In this document: in pieces, positions 1 to 11,146 of the stretch
How positions within the stretch are numbered: position 1 is the first letter of the stretch
How the letters are laid out: every line of letters starts with the position of its first letter
DNA from: Pseudoxanthomonas suwonensis J47
GTDB taxonomy: Bacteria; Pseudomonadota; Gammaproteobacteria; Xanthomonadales; Xanthomonadaceae
Reading direction: 5' to 3'
NCBI RefSeq assembly: GCF_000513955.1
Contig: NZ_AZUZ01000018.1
Span: 1 to 64,000 of the forward strand
DNA length: 64,000 nt
Program-made: the position numbers and the translations under genes
The notes under the pieces: generated by a model
Told to the model about the DNA's origin: nothing
Databases searched by the model: none
The model's input: the letters and a program-made list of their open reading frames with translations, nothing else

Positions 1-89
1 CGGGGGTATGGCGCATCGCGCGGTTCCGCCGTCCATGGCTCCAACGCGCGAGCGCAGGCCATCCATGGCCTGCTTGCGCCATACCCCCG
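1..89. repeat. Structured inverted-repeat element, candidate dispersed intergenic repeat
   Basis: A perfect 15-bp inverted repeat (1-15 with 75-89, CGGGGGTATGGCGCA and its complement) encloses two further stems. These are a 7-bp pair at 16-22/45-51 and a 9-bp pair at 54-62/65-73 separated by CC. Together they could fold as a three-way junction in RNA or as a cruciform in DNA. The element begins at the first base of the window, so its left edge may be cut. It has no coding character. I infer a miniature dispersed repeat of the kind common between genes in this family, but copies elsewhere cannot be seen from here. Confidence 0.6.
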
Positions 90-342
90 CGCTACCGCGT
101 CTTTCGGCGCGTTTGGGTCGTGGCTTCGTTTTCTCCGCTCCTCCACAGGGGTGAGGTGGCGTTGCTCGCGCGCCACTGGCGCGCATGCCGCCGAACGCCC
201 TCGTCCCATGGACGCAGGCCGGGGCGCGGAGCGGGGCCGGGAGAGAGGGTCGGAGATCTGTGGCGGCCCAGGTCGCTAGACCAGAGTCCGTCGCCTCGAC
301 CCGTTAGAATCCCTCGACCGCATTCCCCCTTCGGAGACACGC
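90..342. other. Non-coding region upstream of ridA
   Basis: No convincing gene is seen on either strand in this stretch. It holds a 17-bp palindrome (168-184, arms GCGCGCCA/TGGCGCGC around one base) and, close to ridA, a TAGAAT hexamer at 305-310. The short open frames here have no ribosome binding site and no recognisable product. The compositional style (CCTC, GGGG and GCGCG runs) fits degenerate intergenic repeat DNA. Confidence 0.5.
305..310 (+). promoter_or_regulatory. Candidate -10 element of ridA
   Basis: TAGAAT lies 32 bases before the ridA start. No good -35 hexamer is visible at 16-18 bases upstream, so this is only a partial sigma-70 match. The same TAGAAT hexamer precedes gap in this window, which gives some support. 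Confidence 0.35.
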
Positions 343-723
343 ATGTCCCAGATCATCCAGACCGACAAGGCGCCGGCGGCGATCGGCCCGTATTCGCAGG
401 CCGTGCGCAGCGGCAACACGGTGTATTTCTCCGGCCAGATCCCGCTGGTGCCGGCGACCGGCGAGGTCGTGGAAGGCGACATCACCGCGCAGGCGCGGCA
501 GGTGTTCGACAACCTGCGCGCGGTGGCCGAGGCCGCCGGCGGTTCGCTGGACCGGATCGTGCGCCTGGGCCTGTACCTGACCGATTTGTCGCAGTTCGCC
601 GCAGTCAACGCGGTGATGCAGGAATACTTCTCGGCACCGTTCCCGGCGCGTTCGACCATCGAGGTCTCCGGCCTGCCGAAGGGCGTGGGCTTCGAGGCCG
701 ACGCCATCATGGTCCTGGACTGA
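343..723 (+). CDS. ridA: RidA family reactive intermediate/imine deaminase
   Basis: The 126-residue product matches the YjgF/YER057c/UK114 family at full length. RidA hydrolyses reactive enamine/imine intermediates released by PLP enzymes such as threonine dehydratase, protecting other PLP enzymes in the cytoplasm. Family hallmarks are the N-terminal AIGPYSQAV, the central YFSGQIPL and the C-terminal ARSTIEV segment. In the last, Arg103 would bind the substrate carboxylate and Glu107 would assist water. GGAG at 333-336 is correctly spaced for the ATG at 343. recG starts 56 bases downstream on the same strand, so the two may be cotranscribed. The family call is secure; the exact substrate is inferred. 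Confidence 0.95.
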   Translation: MSQIIQTDKAPAAIGPYSQAVRSGNTVYFSGQIPLVPATGEVVEGDITAQARQVFDNLRAVAEAAGGSLDRIVRLGLYLTDLSQFAAVNAVMQEYFSAPFPARSTIEVSGLPKGVGFEADAIMVLD

Positions 724-779
724 GTGGATAACGCGGGGCTGGCCACGGTTCGTCGCTTCCGTGCCGGGGAGGGGCGCCG

Positions 780-2915
780 GTGAAGGCGTCCCGGCCCGCG
801 CCGCCCGTGCTGGCCGGCGGCAATGCGCCGCTGGCCGTGTTGCGCGGCGTGGGCGCCAGCGTGGCCGGGAAGCTGGCCGCGCGCGGCCTGGTCACGGTGC
901 AGGACCTGTGGCTGCACCTGCCGCTGCGCTACGAGGATCGCACCCGCCTGACCCCGATCCGCCAGCTGCAGCCAGGCGTGGCGGCGCAGGTGGAGGGCAC
1001 GGTGGAGGCGGTCGAGCGCGGCTTCCGCTACCGGCCGATGCTGCGCGTGGCGGTGGGCGACGGTTCGCGCGCCACGGTCGTGCTGCGCTTTTTCCATTTC
1101 CGCGCGGCGCAGGTGGCGCAGTTCCGGCCCGGGGTGCGGCTGCGCTGTTACGGTACGCCGCGGCCGGGCCAGCACGGGCTGGAGATCGTGCACCCCAGTT
1201 ACCGGGTCCTCGGCGAGGACGAGGATCCGGCGCTGGGCGAGGCGCTCGATCCGGTCTATCCGGCGGTCGAGGGCGTCGGCCCGGCAGTGCTGCGGCGGCT
1301 GATCGGGCAGGCCCTGGACCGGTTGCCGGAGGCCGCGGCGCTGGAGCTGCTGCCGCCTTCGCTGCCGGAGATGGCTGGCCTGCCGGGGCTGCGCGAATCG
1401 CTGCTGACCCTGCACCGGCCGTCCCCCGACGAAGACCTGGCCGCGCTGGCCGCCGGCACGCATCCGGCGCAGCGCCGGCTGGCGCTGGAGGAACTGCTCG
1501 CCCACCACCTGAGCCTGCGCCGGCAGCGCCTGGCCCAGCAGCAGCTGGCGGCGCGCGCGCTGGACGGCCCGGGCGCGCTGGCGCGGCGGCTGCTGGAGAA
1601 CCTGCCGTTCAAGCTCACCGGCGCGCAGCGGCGGGTATTCCTGCAGGTGCGCGCCGACCTGGCCAGGCCGGTGCCGATGCAGCGGCTGGTGCAGGGCGAC
1701 GTCGGCTCGGGCAAGACCGTGGTCGCGGCGCTGGCGGCGACGCTGGCAGTGGAGCAGGGCTGCCAGGTGGCGCTGGCCGCGCCGACCGAGCTGCTGGCCG
1801 AACAGCACCTGTCCAGCCTGCGCGCCTGGCTGGAGCCGCTGGGCATCCGCGTGGCCTGGCTGGCCGGCAAGGTCACCGGCAAGGCGCGCGCCAGGGCGCT
1901 GGCCGAGGTGGCGTCGGGCGAGGCGCAGGTCGTGGTCGGCACGCATGCGCTGATGCAGGAAGGCGTGGCCTTCCACGACCTGGCCCTGGTGATCGTCGAC
2001 GAGCAGCACCGCTTCGGCGTGCAGCAGCGCCTGGCGCTGCGCGACAAGGGGCCGGCCCACGGCTACGTGCCGCACCAGCTGGTGATGACCGCCACGCCGA
2101 TCCCGCGCACGCTGGCGATGACCGCCTACGCGGACCTGGACGTATCGGCGATCGACGAGCTGCCTCCCGGGCGCACGCCGGTCACGACGGTGGTGCTCAG
2201 CGGAGAACGCAGGCCCGAGCTGGTCGAGCGCATCCGCGCCGCCTGCGCGGAAGGGCGCCAGGCCTACTGGGTCTGCACGCTGATCGAGGAGCAGGAAGAC
2301 GACGGCCAGCCTGGGCAGGGGCTGCGCCTGCAGGCGCAGGCCGCCGAGCGCACCTTCGAGCAGCTCTCGGCGCAGCTGCCGGGCGTGCGCGTGGGCCTGG
2401 TCCACGGACGCATGAAGACGGCGCAGAAGCAGGCGACGATGCGTGCGTTCAAGGAGGGCGAACTGGACCTGCTGGTCGCCACGACGGTGATCGAGGTCGG
2501 CGTCGACGTGCCGCGCGCCTCGCTGATGATCATCGAGAACGCCGAGCGCTTGGGCCTGGCCCAGCTGCACCAGCTGCGCGGACGGGTGGGGCGCGGCGCG
2601 GCGGCGTCCAGCTGCGTGCTGCTGTACCAGCCGCCGCTGTCGCAGATGGCGCGGCAGCGCCTGGATACGCTGCGCAACACCAGCGACGGTTTCGTCATCG
2701 CCGAGAAGGACCTGGAGCTGCGCGGCCCGGGCGAACTGCTGGGCACGCGCCAGACCGGCCTGGCCGGGTTCCGCATCGCCGAGCTGGGCCGCGACGCCGG
2801 CCTGCTGCCGCAGGTGCACGCGCTTGCCTCGCACCTGCTGGAGCACGCGCCGGACGTGGCCGGGCGCATCGTCGCGCGCTGGGTGGGCGGCGCGGCGCGC
2901 TACGCGGCGGCCTGA
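780..2915 (+). CDS. recG: ATP-dependent DNA helicase RecG
   Basis: The 711-residue product is a superfamily 2 helicase that remodels stalled replication forks and branch-migrates Holliday junctions. Visible motifs are Walker A GDVGSGKT near residue 305, the DEQH box (VDEQHRFGV) near residue 406, TATPIPRTLAMT of motif III, and the C-terminal IEVGVDVP and QLRGRVGRG helicase motifs. The N-terminal part carries the wedge/OB-fold region that binds the junction. The start is a GTG preceded by a GGGGAGGGG stretch. A slightly later start cannot be excluded, but the length is normal for RecG (about 690-710). Confidence 0.96.
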   Translation: MKASRPAPPVLAGGNAPLAVLRGVGASVAGKLAARGLVTVQDLWLHLPLRYEDRTRLTPIRQLQPGVAAQVEGTVEAVERGFRYRPMLRVAVGDGSRATVVLRFFHFRAAQVAQFRPGVRLRCYGTPRPGQHGLEIVHPSYRVLGEDEDPALGEALDPVYPAVEGVGPAVLRRLIGQALDRLPEAAALELLPPSLPEMAGLPGLRESLLTLHRPSPDEDLAALAAGTHPAQRRLALEELLAHHLSLRRQRLAQQQLAARALDGPGALARRLLENLPFKLTGAQRRVFLQVRADLARPVPMQRLVQGDVGSGKTVVAALAATLAVEQGCQVALAAPTELLAEQHLSSLRAWLEPLGIRVAWLAGKVTGKARARALAEVASGEAQVVVGTHALMQEGVAFHDLALVIVDEQHRFGVQQRLALRDKGPAHGYVPHQLVMTATPIPRTLAMTAYADLDVSAIDELPPGRTPVTTVVLSGERRPELVERIRAACAEGRQAYWVCTLIEEQEDDGQPGQGLRLQAQAAERTFEQLSAQLPGVRVGLVHGRMKTAQKQATMRAFKEGELDLLVATTVIEVGVDVPRASLMIIENAERLGLAQLHQLRGRVGRGAAASSCVLLYQPPLSQMARQRLDTLRNTSDGFVIAEKDLELRGPGELLGTRQTGLAGFRIAELGRDAGLLPQVHALASHLLEHAPDVAGRIVARWVGGAARYAAA

Positions 2916-2990
2916 ACCGCGCCGCCGGCGCCGGTTTGCCGCGCGGGCCCGCAGCGGCCAAACTGGCCGGCCAATCGTCACGAGTCACGC

Positions 2991-3932
2991 ATGAGCGAGA
3001 AGATCCCGCTGCTGATCGACACCGATCCGGGTGTCGACGACGCCCTGGCCCTGCTGATGGCCTTCAATTCCGATGCCCACGAGGTGGTCGGCCTGACCAT
3101 CGCTGCCGGCAACGTCGGCCTTGGACACACCGTGCGCAACGCGCTGAAGCTGCGCGAGGTGGCGGGCTGCGCGCACGTGCCGGTATTCGCCGGCTGCGAG
3201 GGCCCGCTGGTGCACGCGCCGCGCGAGGACGCCGCGCACGTGCACGGTCGCGACGGTTTCGGCGACGTCGGCTACGCCGATCCGTCCGGTCGCGCCGAGG
3301 CCGAACACGCCGCGCTGGCGATCCTGCGCCTGTCGCACGAGCACGCCGGCCGGCTGCTGCTGGTCGCGCTCGGCCCGCTGACCAACCTGGCCCTGGCCCT
3401 GCGCCTGGATCCGACCCTGCCGCAGCGCGTGGCGCGGCTGGTGGTGATGGGCGGGGCGGTCACCGCCCACGGCAACATCACCCCGGTGGCCGAGTTCAAC
3501 GTCGGTTTCGATCCGGAGGCCGCACACGTGGTCCTGTCCGGTTTCCCGAAGTACGACCTGGCCGACTGGGAAGCGACCATGGCCCACGGCTTCCACCACC
3601 GCGAGGTGGAGAAGTGGCTGGCCGCACCGTCGCCGCGGGCGGCCTTCTATGACGCCATTTCGCGCCAGACCCGGCTGTGGTCCGAGGACCGGCGCGGACA
3701 GTACTGGTATTCGGCCGATTCGCTGGCCATGGCCTGGGCGCTGGAGCCGGAGGGCGCGGTGGAGGCGGTGGAGCGGCCGTTGGCCGTGGAAACCGGCTTC
3801 GGCCTGGCCCGTGGCCTGACCGCGGTGGACTGGAACCGGCAGACCGGCGCCGCCGACAGCGCCCGGATCTTGCTGCGCTACGACCAGGCCCGATTCGAGG
3901 CCCGGGTCCAGGCCGCGCTGGCGGCCGCCTGA
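2991..3932 (+). CDS. Inosine-uridine preferring nucleoside hydrolase family protein
   Basis: The 313-residue product has the calcium-binding signature DTDPGVDDA at residues 10-18, typical of the IunH/RihA/URH1 family. These enzymes cleave the N-glycosidic bond of ribonucleosides to release base and ribose for salvage. Further family segments are LGPLTNLALAL, VVMGGAVTAHGN and the FNVGFDPEA segment that completes the Ca site. The protein is cytoplasmic, with no signal peptide. It stands alone between recG and rpmE2 and is followed by a GC hairpin. Base preference (purine or pyrimidine) cannot be assigned from sequence alone. Confidence 0.9.
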   Translation: MSEKIPLLIDTDPGVDDALALLMAFNSDAHEVVGLTIAAGNVGLGHTVRNALKLREVAGCAHVPVFAGCEGPLVHAPREDAAHVHGRDGFGDVGYADPSGRAEAEHAALAILRLSHEHAGRLLLVALGPLTNLALALRLDPTLPQRVARLVVMGGAVTAHGNITPVAEFNVGFDPEAAHVVLSGFPKYDLADWEATMAHGFHHREVEKWLAAPSPRAAFYDAISRQTRLWSEDRRGQYWYSADSLAMAWALEPEGAVEAVERPLAVETGFGLARGLTAVDWNRQTGAADSARILLRYDQARFEARVQAALAAA

Positions 3933-3939
3933 CCGCGGA

Positions 3940-3966
3940 GCGACCCCGGCCTTGCGCCGGGGTCGC
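3940..3966 (+). terminator. GC-rich hairpin after the nucleoside hydrolase
   Basis: A perfect 11-bp stem (3940-3950 with 3956-3966) around a 5-nt CTTGC loop begins 8 bases after the hydrolase stop codon. No U-tract follows, so termination would be weak or factor-assisted. It sits just before, and partly overlaps, the candidate rpmE2 promoter. Confidence 0.5.
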
Positions 3967-3981
3967 ATAGCCGGCTAAAAT
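3952..3981 (+). promoter_or_regulatory. Candidate rpmE2 promoter
   Basis: TTGCGC at 3952-3957 and TAAAAT at 3976-3981 are separated by 18 bases. The -10 is a 5/6 match to the sigma-70 consensus. The predicted start of transcription near 3988 would give a leader of about 30 bases. Confidence 0.45.
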
Positions 3982-4018
3982 GCCGGGCTCTGTTCCCCTT
4001 ACCTGTACGGTGTACGCC

Positions 4019-4267
4019 ATGAAGGCCGGCATCCATCCCGACTACCGCGAAGTCGTCTTCCACGACGTCACCTCCGATTTCAAGTTCCTGACCCGCTCGA
4101 CCCTGGCCGGCGGCGCCAAGGAAACCGTGAAGTGGGAAGACGGCAACGAATACCCGCTGGTGAAGATCGAAATCTCTTCGGCTTCGCACCCGTTCTACAC
4201 CGGCAAGCACAAGGTCGTTGACACCAGCGGCCGCATCGACAAGTTCCAGCGCCGCTACGCGCGCTGA
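4019..4267 (+). CDS. rpmE2: 50S ribosomal protein L31 type B
   Basis: The 82-residue protein begins [14 protein letters not shown] and ends KFQRRYAR, the characteristic ends of L31 type B. It contains no cysteine, so this is the zinc-independent paralogue that many bacteria express under zinc limitation. I see no zinc-bound L31 gene in the window. The reading frame is open 13 codons further upstream, but the family alignment starts at the ATG at 4019. The Shine-Dalgarno signal is poor. No Zur-like dyad is evident in the short upstream region. A strong intrinsic terminator follows. Confidence 0.93.
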   Translation: MKAGIHPDYREVVFHDVTSDFKFLTRSTLAGGAKETVKWEDGNEYPLVKIEISSASHPFYTGKHKVVDTSGRIDKFQRRYAR

Positions 4268-4315
4268 GCCAGGCCGGCGCGCCGCCAGGCGCGCCCCAGC
4301 CACGCGATGCACCGG

Positions 4316-4341
4316 AACGGCCGCGCCTGCGCGGCCGTTTT
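4316..4341 (+). terminator. Intrinsic terminator of rpmE2
   Basis: The arms ACGGCCGCGC (4317-4326) and GCGCGGCCGT (4329-4338) form a GC-rich stem with a very tight loop, followed by TTTT (4338-4341). Confidence 0.75.
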
Positions 4342-4405
4342 GCCGTGCGCGTTTCCGGAACGGTGCAATTCGACTTCCGTATCGGGTCTTCTGGACGGTG
4401 GGGTA

Positions 4406-4414
4406 TGCGATAAT
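4406..4414 (+). promoter_or_regulatory. Candidate extended -10 promoter of gltA
   Basis: TGCGATAAT has the TGn extension directly before a 5/6 -10 hexamer (GATAAT, 4409-4414). The -35 is weak, as is usual for extended -10 promoters. Transcription would start near 4421 and give a structured leader of about 96 nt. Confidence 0.5.
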
Positions 4415-4418
4415 TCGA

Positions 4419-4493
4419 AGGCTTCGCGGCCGCGGCCGCGGACTCCCTCGCAAACCACGTCGAGCGCATCCCGTGCGCGAACGTGCGAAGCCT
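4419..4493 (+). promoter_or_regulatory. Long-range stem in the gltA leader
   Basis: AGGCTTCGC (4419-4427) and GCGAAGCCT (4485-4493) form a perfect 9-bp inverted repeat. It encloses almost the whole predicted 5' leader and closes 7 bases before the AAGAGGAG ribosome binding site (4501-4508). The enclosed part includes a self-complementary GGCCGCGGCCGCGG run. This could be a structured leader or simply an mRNA-stabilising fold. Confidence 0.4.
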
Positions 4494-4516
4494 ACCCCAT
4501 AAGAGGAGTGCACACC

Positions 4517-5806
<1,290 letters not shown>

Positions 5807-5832
5807 GCGCCTGGACCGACGTCCGCGTGACC

Positions 5833-5865
5833 GGAAACGCACCGCATTGCGGGGCGTTTCCTTTT
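5833..5865 (+). terminator. Intrinsic terminator of gltA
   Basis: GGAAACGC-A-CCGC (5833-5845) pairs with GCGG-G-GCGTTTCC (5849-5861). This gives a 12-bp stem with one mismatch and a 3-nt loop, followed by TTTT (5862-5865). Confidence 0.85.
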
Positions 5866-5886
5866 CCGCGGCGGTGTGCTGCCCGG

Positions 5887-6555
5887 CTAGGCCTGGGCCC
5901 GCCCGCCGGCCAGGGAGCCCTCGTAACCGGCGATCTCGTCCTCGGCCAGCAGCTGGCGCAGCTGCGGCAGCGAGGCTCGGCGCATCGGCTTCTCGTCCAT
6001 CGCCGACAGCGGCGCCTGGCGCAGCGCCTGCAGCGGCAGCACCGCCACGTCGAAGGCCAGTTCCTCGGCGCTGAACAGCCACACTGGCACGTCGAGGCTG
6101 CGTTCGCGGTCCAGGCGCAGGCGGCGGGTGCGCGATTCGGCGGGGATGCCGTGCTCGTCGAGGAAGCGGGCCACCGCCTCGGCGTCGTCGCTGTAGGCGT
6201 GCAGCTGCACCGGCGAGGTCGCGGCGGCAGTGCCATCCAGCACCGGCCCGACCAGGCGCGGTTCGAAGCGGGACAGGAACTCCAGGGCGCGGGCGGCGGC
6301 CTCGCGGCGCTGGCGCAGCGCCTGCGCCTGGCTTTCGCCGAGGAAGATGCGCTGGTACTCGCGCAACGCCTCCTCGATCTCGCGGTTGCGCGGCAGCGAG
6401 GCGTCGTCGTGGATGCCCAGGCGCGCGGCGGCCTTGAGCTTGGCCTGGTGGTAGTCGCGGATGCCGCCTTCGGCCATCAGCCGCGCGGCTTCGTGGGCCA
6501 GGCGCCGCCGGCGTTCGCGGGTACGCGTCTCGGCATGCTGGCGGGCGCGATGCAT
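5887..6555 (-). CDS. Conserved hypothetical protein, nucleotidyltransferase-like family
   Basis: The 222-residue product has a basic N-terminal helix rich in Arg/Glu, then a segment IRDYHQAKLKAAARLG, and a conserved core with RFEPRLVGPVLDGTA and LHAYSDDAEAVARFL. It resembles a widespread proteobacterial family of unknown function sometimes labelled nucleotidyltransferase-like; no catalytic role can be shown here. It has no signal peptide or membrane segment. The start at 6555 is preferred over an in-frame ATG 13 codons upstream because GGGGG lies at the right distance from it. It lies between gltA (convergent) and the PBP1A gene (same strand, 90 bases upstream). Confidence 0.65.
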   Translation of the reverse strand: MHRARQHAETRTRERRRRLAHEAARLMAEGGIRDYHQAKLKAAARLGIHDDASLPRNREIEEALREYQRIFLGESQAQALRQRREAAARALEFLSRFEPRLVGPVLDGTAAATSPVQLHAYSDDAEAVARFLDEHGIPAESRTRRLRLDRERSLDVPVWLFSAEELAFDVAVLPLQALRQAPLSAMDEKPMRRASLPQLRQLLAEDEIAGYEGSLAGGRAQA

Positions 6556-6645
6556 GTCTGGATCCCCCGGTGAGCCCAGGGGACTGTAGCGCATCGTCGC
6601 GCCCGGTCAATCACGGCGCCTGCACGCGGCGAGCGCCGCGCGGGT

Positions 6646-9111
6646 TCAGAAGATATCGAACGCTTCCTCGTCGCTCTGCTCGGGGCCGTGGTAATCGAGG
6701 CTGTTCTGCATGCGGTCGAGGTCCTCGACCTTCACGTACTCGACCAGGCCGCCACCCACGGTGGACATGCGCCCGCTGTTGTCGACGTAGACCTGGACCA
6801 TGCCCGGCGGCGGGTCGTTCGGCGCCAGCGGCTGGCCTTCCAGGGCCACACGCATGTAGTCGATCCAGATCGGCAGCGCGGCCTTGCCGCCGTATTCGCG
6901 GTAGCCCAACGACTGGAAGTCGTCGCGGCCGACCCAGACGGTGGTGGCGAAGGGCCCGCCGAAGCCGGAGAACCAGGCGTCGCGGTGGTCGTTGGTCGAA
7001 CCGGTCTTGCCGCCGACGTCCTCGCGGCCGAGCACCTTGGCGGCGGTGCCGGTGCCGCGCTGGACCACGTCGCGCATCATCGACACCAGCTGGTAGGCGG
7101 TGCGCTCGTCGATCGCCCGCGGGGCGGCCTTGCCGTCGACCGGCAGCGGGGCGGGCGTTGCCGCCTGCTGGCCGGCCTCGCCCGTGGCCGGCGCCGGCGC
7201 CGGGGCGGCCGGTGCCGGCGCGCCGAAGTTGAAGCCGTCCACCACCTGCGAAGCGACCTGGGTGCCGCCGCTGCCGGGCACCGCGCCGCAGCCGCGGCAG
7301 GCCACCGCCGGCGATTCCTTGAACAGCACCTGGCCGGCGCGGTCGCGGATCTCGTCGATGTACCACACGTCCACCCGCGAGCCGCCGTTGGCGAACACCG
7401 CGTAGCCGCGCGCCACCGACAGCGGGGTCAGCGAGGCGGTGCCCAGCGACATCGACAGGTTCGGCGGCAGTTCGGCCTCGTCGAAGCCGAACTGGGAGAT
7501 GTAGGTGCGGGCGAAGTCCACGCCGATGGCGTCCAGCAGGCGCACCGACACCAGGTTGCGCGACTGCACCAGCGCCTCGCGCAGGCGCATCGGGCCGCGG
7601 AACTCGCCGTCGTCGTTCTGCGGCTGCCAGGTGTTGCCGCGGCGGTCGCGGAACACCACCGGGGCGTCGAGCACGATCGAGGCGGGGTTGAAGCCCTTCT
7701 CGAACGAGGCCGCGTAGAGGAAGGGCTTGAAGCTGGAGCCGGGCTGGCGCCGCGCCTGGGTGGCGCGGTTGAACTTGTTGCCGGCGAAGCTGTAGCCGCC
7801 GACCAGGGCGCGCAGGGCGCCGTTGTTGGCGTCCAGCGAGACCAGGGTGGCCTGGCCGCGCGGCACCTGGTCGAGCAGGTATTCGCCTTCCTTCTCGCCC
7901 GCGCGCACGCGCACCACGTCGCCGCGCTTGAGCAGGGCGGCGGGGTTCTTGCCGGTCCAGCGCGCCGCCGAGCTTGCAAGCGCCACGCTGCTGCCGTCGG
8001 CCAGGACCACGCGGGCGCCGCCGTCGGGCGTAGTGCCGGCCACGATTGCCGGCAGCAGCGGGCCCTGCGACGAGGTGCCAGCCAGGGCCTTGGCGAGGGT
8101 GGCGTCGTCGGCGTCCGCGGCCACCTCCGCGCGGCGCTCGACGCCGTGCCAGCCGTGGCGGTGGTCGTACAGGTGCAGGCCGTCGCGCACCGCCTTCTCG
8201 GCCGCGGCCTGCAGGTCGGGCAGGATGGTGGTGGTGACCTGGTAGCCGCGGGTCACCGCCTCCGGCCCGTAGCGGGCGATCATCTCCTGGCGGACCATCT
8301 CGGCCACGTAGGGGGCCGAGACCTCGACCGGCGGCTCGTGCGGGCTGGCGTGCATCGGCACCGCCTTGGCGGCGGCGGCCTCGGCCGCGCTGACGAAGCC
8401 CAGCTCGGCCATGCGGTCGAGGATGTAGTCGCGGCGGATGCGGGCGCGGTCGGGATTGCTGATCGGGTTGCCGCTGGAGGGGAACTTGGGGATGCCGGCC
8501 AGCGAGGCCATCTCGTCCAGGTCCAGCTGGTCCAGCTTCTTGCCGTAGTAGTACTCGGCGGCCGCGGCCACGCCGTAGGCGCGGTTGCCGAAGAAGCTCT
8601 TGTTGAGGTACAGCGCCAGGATCTCGTCCTTGCTCAGCGCCCGCTCCATCTTCATCGCCAGCAGCATCTCGGCGAGCTTGCGCTGGTAGCTGTATTCGGA
8701 GCTCAGGTAGAACTGGCGCGCCACCTGCTGGGTGATGGTGGAGCCGCCCGGCACGCGCTTGTCGTCGGTGGTGGCCAGCAGCCAGATGGCGCGGGCCACG
8801 CCCTTGTAGTCCACGCCGCCGTGCTCGTAGAAGCGGGCGTCCTCGATGGCGATGAAGGCCTGGCGCAGGCGCTCGGGGACCTCCTCGATGGCTACCGGGT
8901 AACGGCGGGTCTCGCCGAAGACGGCCATCAGCCGGCCGTCGGCGGCGTAGACGTACAGGGGCTCCTGCATCTCCAGCTCACGCAGGGACTCCACGTCCGG
9001 CAGCCGGGAGGAAAGCACGAAGTACAGGGTCCCCAGGCCGATCGCGGCCAGCAGGGCCAGGCCGGCGGACGCGATCAGCGCCCAGCGCAGCAGGCGGCGG
9101 AATGGGGGCAT
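6646..9111 (-). CDS. mrcA: Penicillin-binding protein 1A (bifunctional glycosyltransferase/transpeptidase)
   Basis: The 821-residue class A PBP polymerises glycan strands and cross-links peptides in the periplasm. Residues 9-32 form the membrane anchor. The GT51 glycosyltransferase domain shows [10 protein letters not shown] (catalytic Glu90) and GGSTITQQ at 122-129. The transpeptidase domain shows SxxK in GSSFKPF near 458, SxN (SRN) near 517 and KTGS near 703. An OB-like insert follows the glycosyltransferase domain. A Pro/Ala-rich insertion ([17 protein letters not shown]) lies between the SxN and KTG motifs. It is divergent from pilMNOPQ, a conserved gammaproteobacterial arrangement. The product is also called PonA. 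Confidence 0.96.
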   Translation of the reverse strand: MPPFRRLLRWALIASAGLALLAAIGLGTLYFVLSSRLPDVESLRELEMQEPLYVYAADGRLMAVFGETRRYPVAIEEVPERLRQAFIAIEDARFYEHGGVDYKGVARAIWLLATTDDKRVPGGSTITQQVARQFYLSSEYSYQRKLAEMLLAMKMERALSKDEILALYLNKSFFGNRAYGVAAAAEYYYGKKLDQLDLDEMASLAGIPKFPSSGNPISNPDRARIRRDYILDRMAELGFVSAAEAAAAKAVPMHASPHEPPVEVSAPYVAEMVRQEMIARYGPEAVTRGYQVTTTILPDLQAAAEKAVRDGLHLYDHRHGWHGVERRAEVAADADDATLAKALAGTSSQGPLLPAIVAGTTPDGGARVVLADGSSVALASSAARWTGKNPAALLKRGDVVRVRAGEKEGEYLLDQVPRGQATLVSLDANNGALRALVGGYSFAGNKFNRATQARRQPGSSFKPFLYAASFEKGFNPASIVLDAPVVFRDRRGNTWQPQNDDGEFRGPMRLREALVQSRNLVSVRLLDAIGVDFARTYISQFGFDEAELPPNLSMSLGTASLTPLSVARGYAVFANGGSRVDVWYIDEIRDRAGQVLFKESPAVACRGCGAVPGSGGTQVASQVVDGFNFGAPAPAAPAPAPATGEAGQQAATPAPLPVDGKAAPRAIDERTAYQLVSMMRDVVQRGTGTAAKVLGREDVGGKTGSTNDHRDAWFSGFGGPFATTVWVGRDDFQSLGYREYGGKAALPIWIDYMRVALEGQPLAPNDPPPGMVQVYVDNSGRMSTVGGGLVEYVKVEDLDRMQNSLDYHGPEQSDEEAFDIF

Positions 9112-9253
9112 CTGGGGGGTCCGATTGCAGATTTCGCGGCCGCAGAGTATAGATGACGCGCGGGCACCGACAGGGGGGTGTCCAGGGGGACGCCGTAGGG
9201 GGCAGGGAGCGTATACCGCGCGTGACAGGCATCGCAGCCTGCGTGTCGGGGTG

Positions 9254-10390
<1,137 letters not shown>

Positions 10391-10391
<1 letters not shown>

Positions 10392-11146
10392 TGGCACGGA
10401 TCAATTTGTTGCCGTGGCGCGTCGAGCGCCGCAAGCAGCGCCAGCGCGAGTTCCAGGGGATGCTGGGGCTCGCCGCGCTCGGTGGCGTGCTGCTCTCGTT
10501 CCTGGTCTGGTTCCACTTCGACCGGCAGGTCGCCGGCCAGCACGAGCGCAACGCGTTCCTGCAGGCGGAGATCGCCAAGGTCCAGAAGCAGAACGAGGAG
10601 ATCAAGGAACTCGACGCCAAGAAGGACCGCCTGCTGGCCCGCAAGAAGGTGATCGAGCAGCTGCAGGCCAACCGCTCGCAGATGGTCCACCTGTTCGACT
10701 CGCTGGTGCGCACCATTCCCGACGGCGTCACCCTGACCTCGATCAAGCAGGAAGGCGACCTGCTGACCCTCGAGGGCAGCGCCCAGTCCAATGCCCGGGT
10801 CAGTGCCTACATGCGCAACCTCGAGGTCTCGGGCTGGATGACCAAGCCGGACCTGTCGGTCATCGAGGTCAAGAAGAACGGCGGCCCGGCGGTCGCCGGC
10901 GCGCCGGCCCTGCCCTACGCGTTCTCGCTGAAGGTGCTGCTGGCCAACCCCAACGCGACCGCGGAAGGCGATGGCATGCTGCCGGCAGTGGAAGACCCGG
11001 CTGCTGCGGCGCTGGAAACCTCCGTGCCGGCAGAGGCCGCGGCGCCCGCGGCTGATCCGGCCCCGGCGGATGCCCCGGCCGCGCCGGCTCCCAACCAGCC
11101 CGTCGAACAACCGGCCGCGCAGACCCAGGGGAGGCCGGCGTCATGA
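10391..11146 (+). CDS. pilN: Type IV pilus assembly protein PilN
   Basis: The 251-residue bitopic inner-membrane protein starts MARINLLPWR, the conserved PilN motif that docks into PilM. It has one membrane segment near 22-40 followed by a periplasmic coiled coil and ferredoxin-like fold. It forms the alignment complex with PilO, PilP and PilQ. It ends with roughly 60 residues rich in Ala/Pro/Glu, longer than in many PilN proteins and likely disordered. The start overlaps the pilM stop by one base and the stop overlaps pilO by four. Confidence 0.94.

Noticed and set aside
276-2981. A 900-codon open frame on the minus strand covering ridA and recG
   Set aside because: It is the antisense of recG with Arg/Gln/His-rich low-complexity translation, a well-known effect of high GC at third positions. 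It has no domain, ribosome binding site or typical composition.
4307-4516. A 70-codon N-terminal extension of gltA
   Set aside because: It overlaps the rpmE2 terminator and the gltA promoter, and citrate synthase homologues start at the GTG with the AAGAGGAG site.
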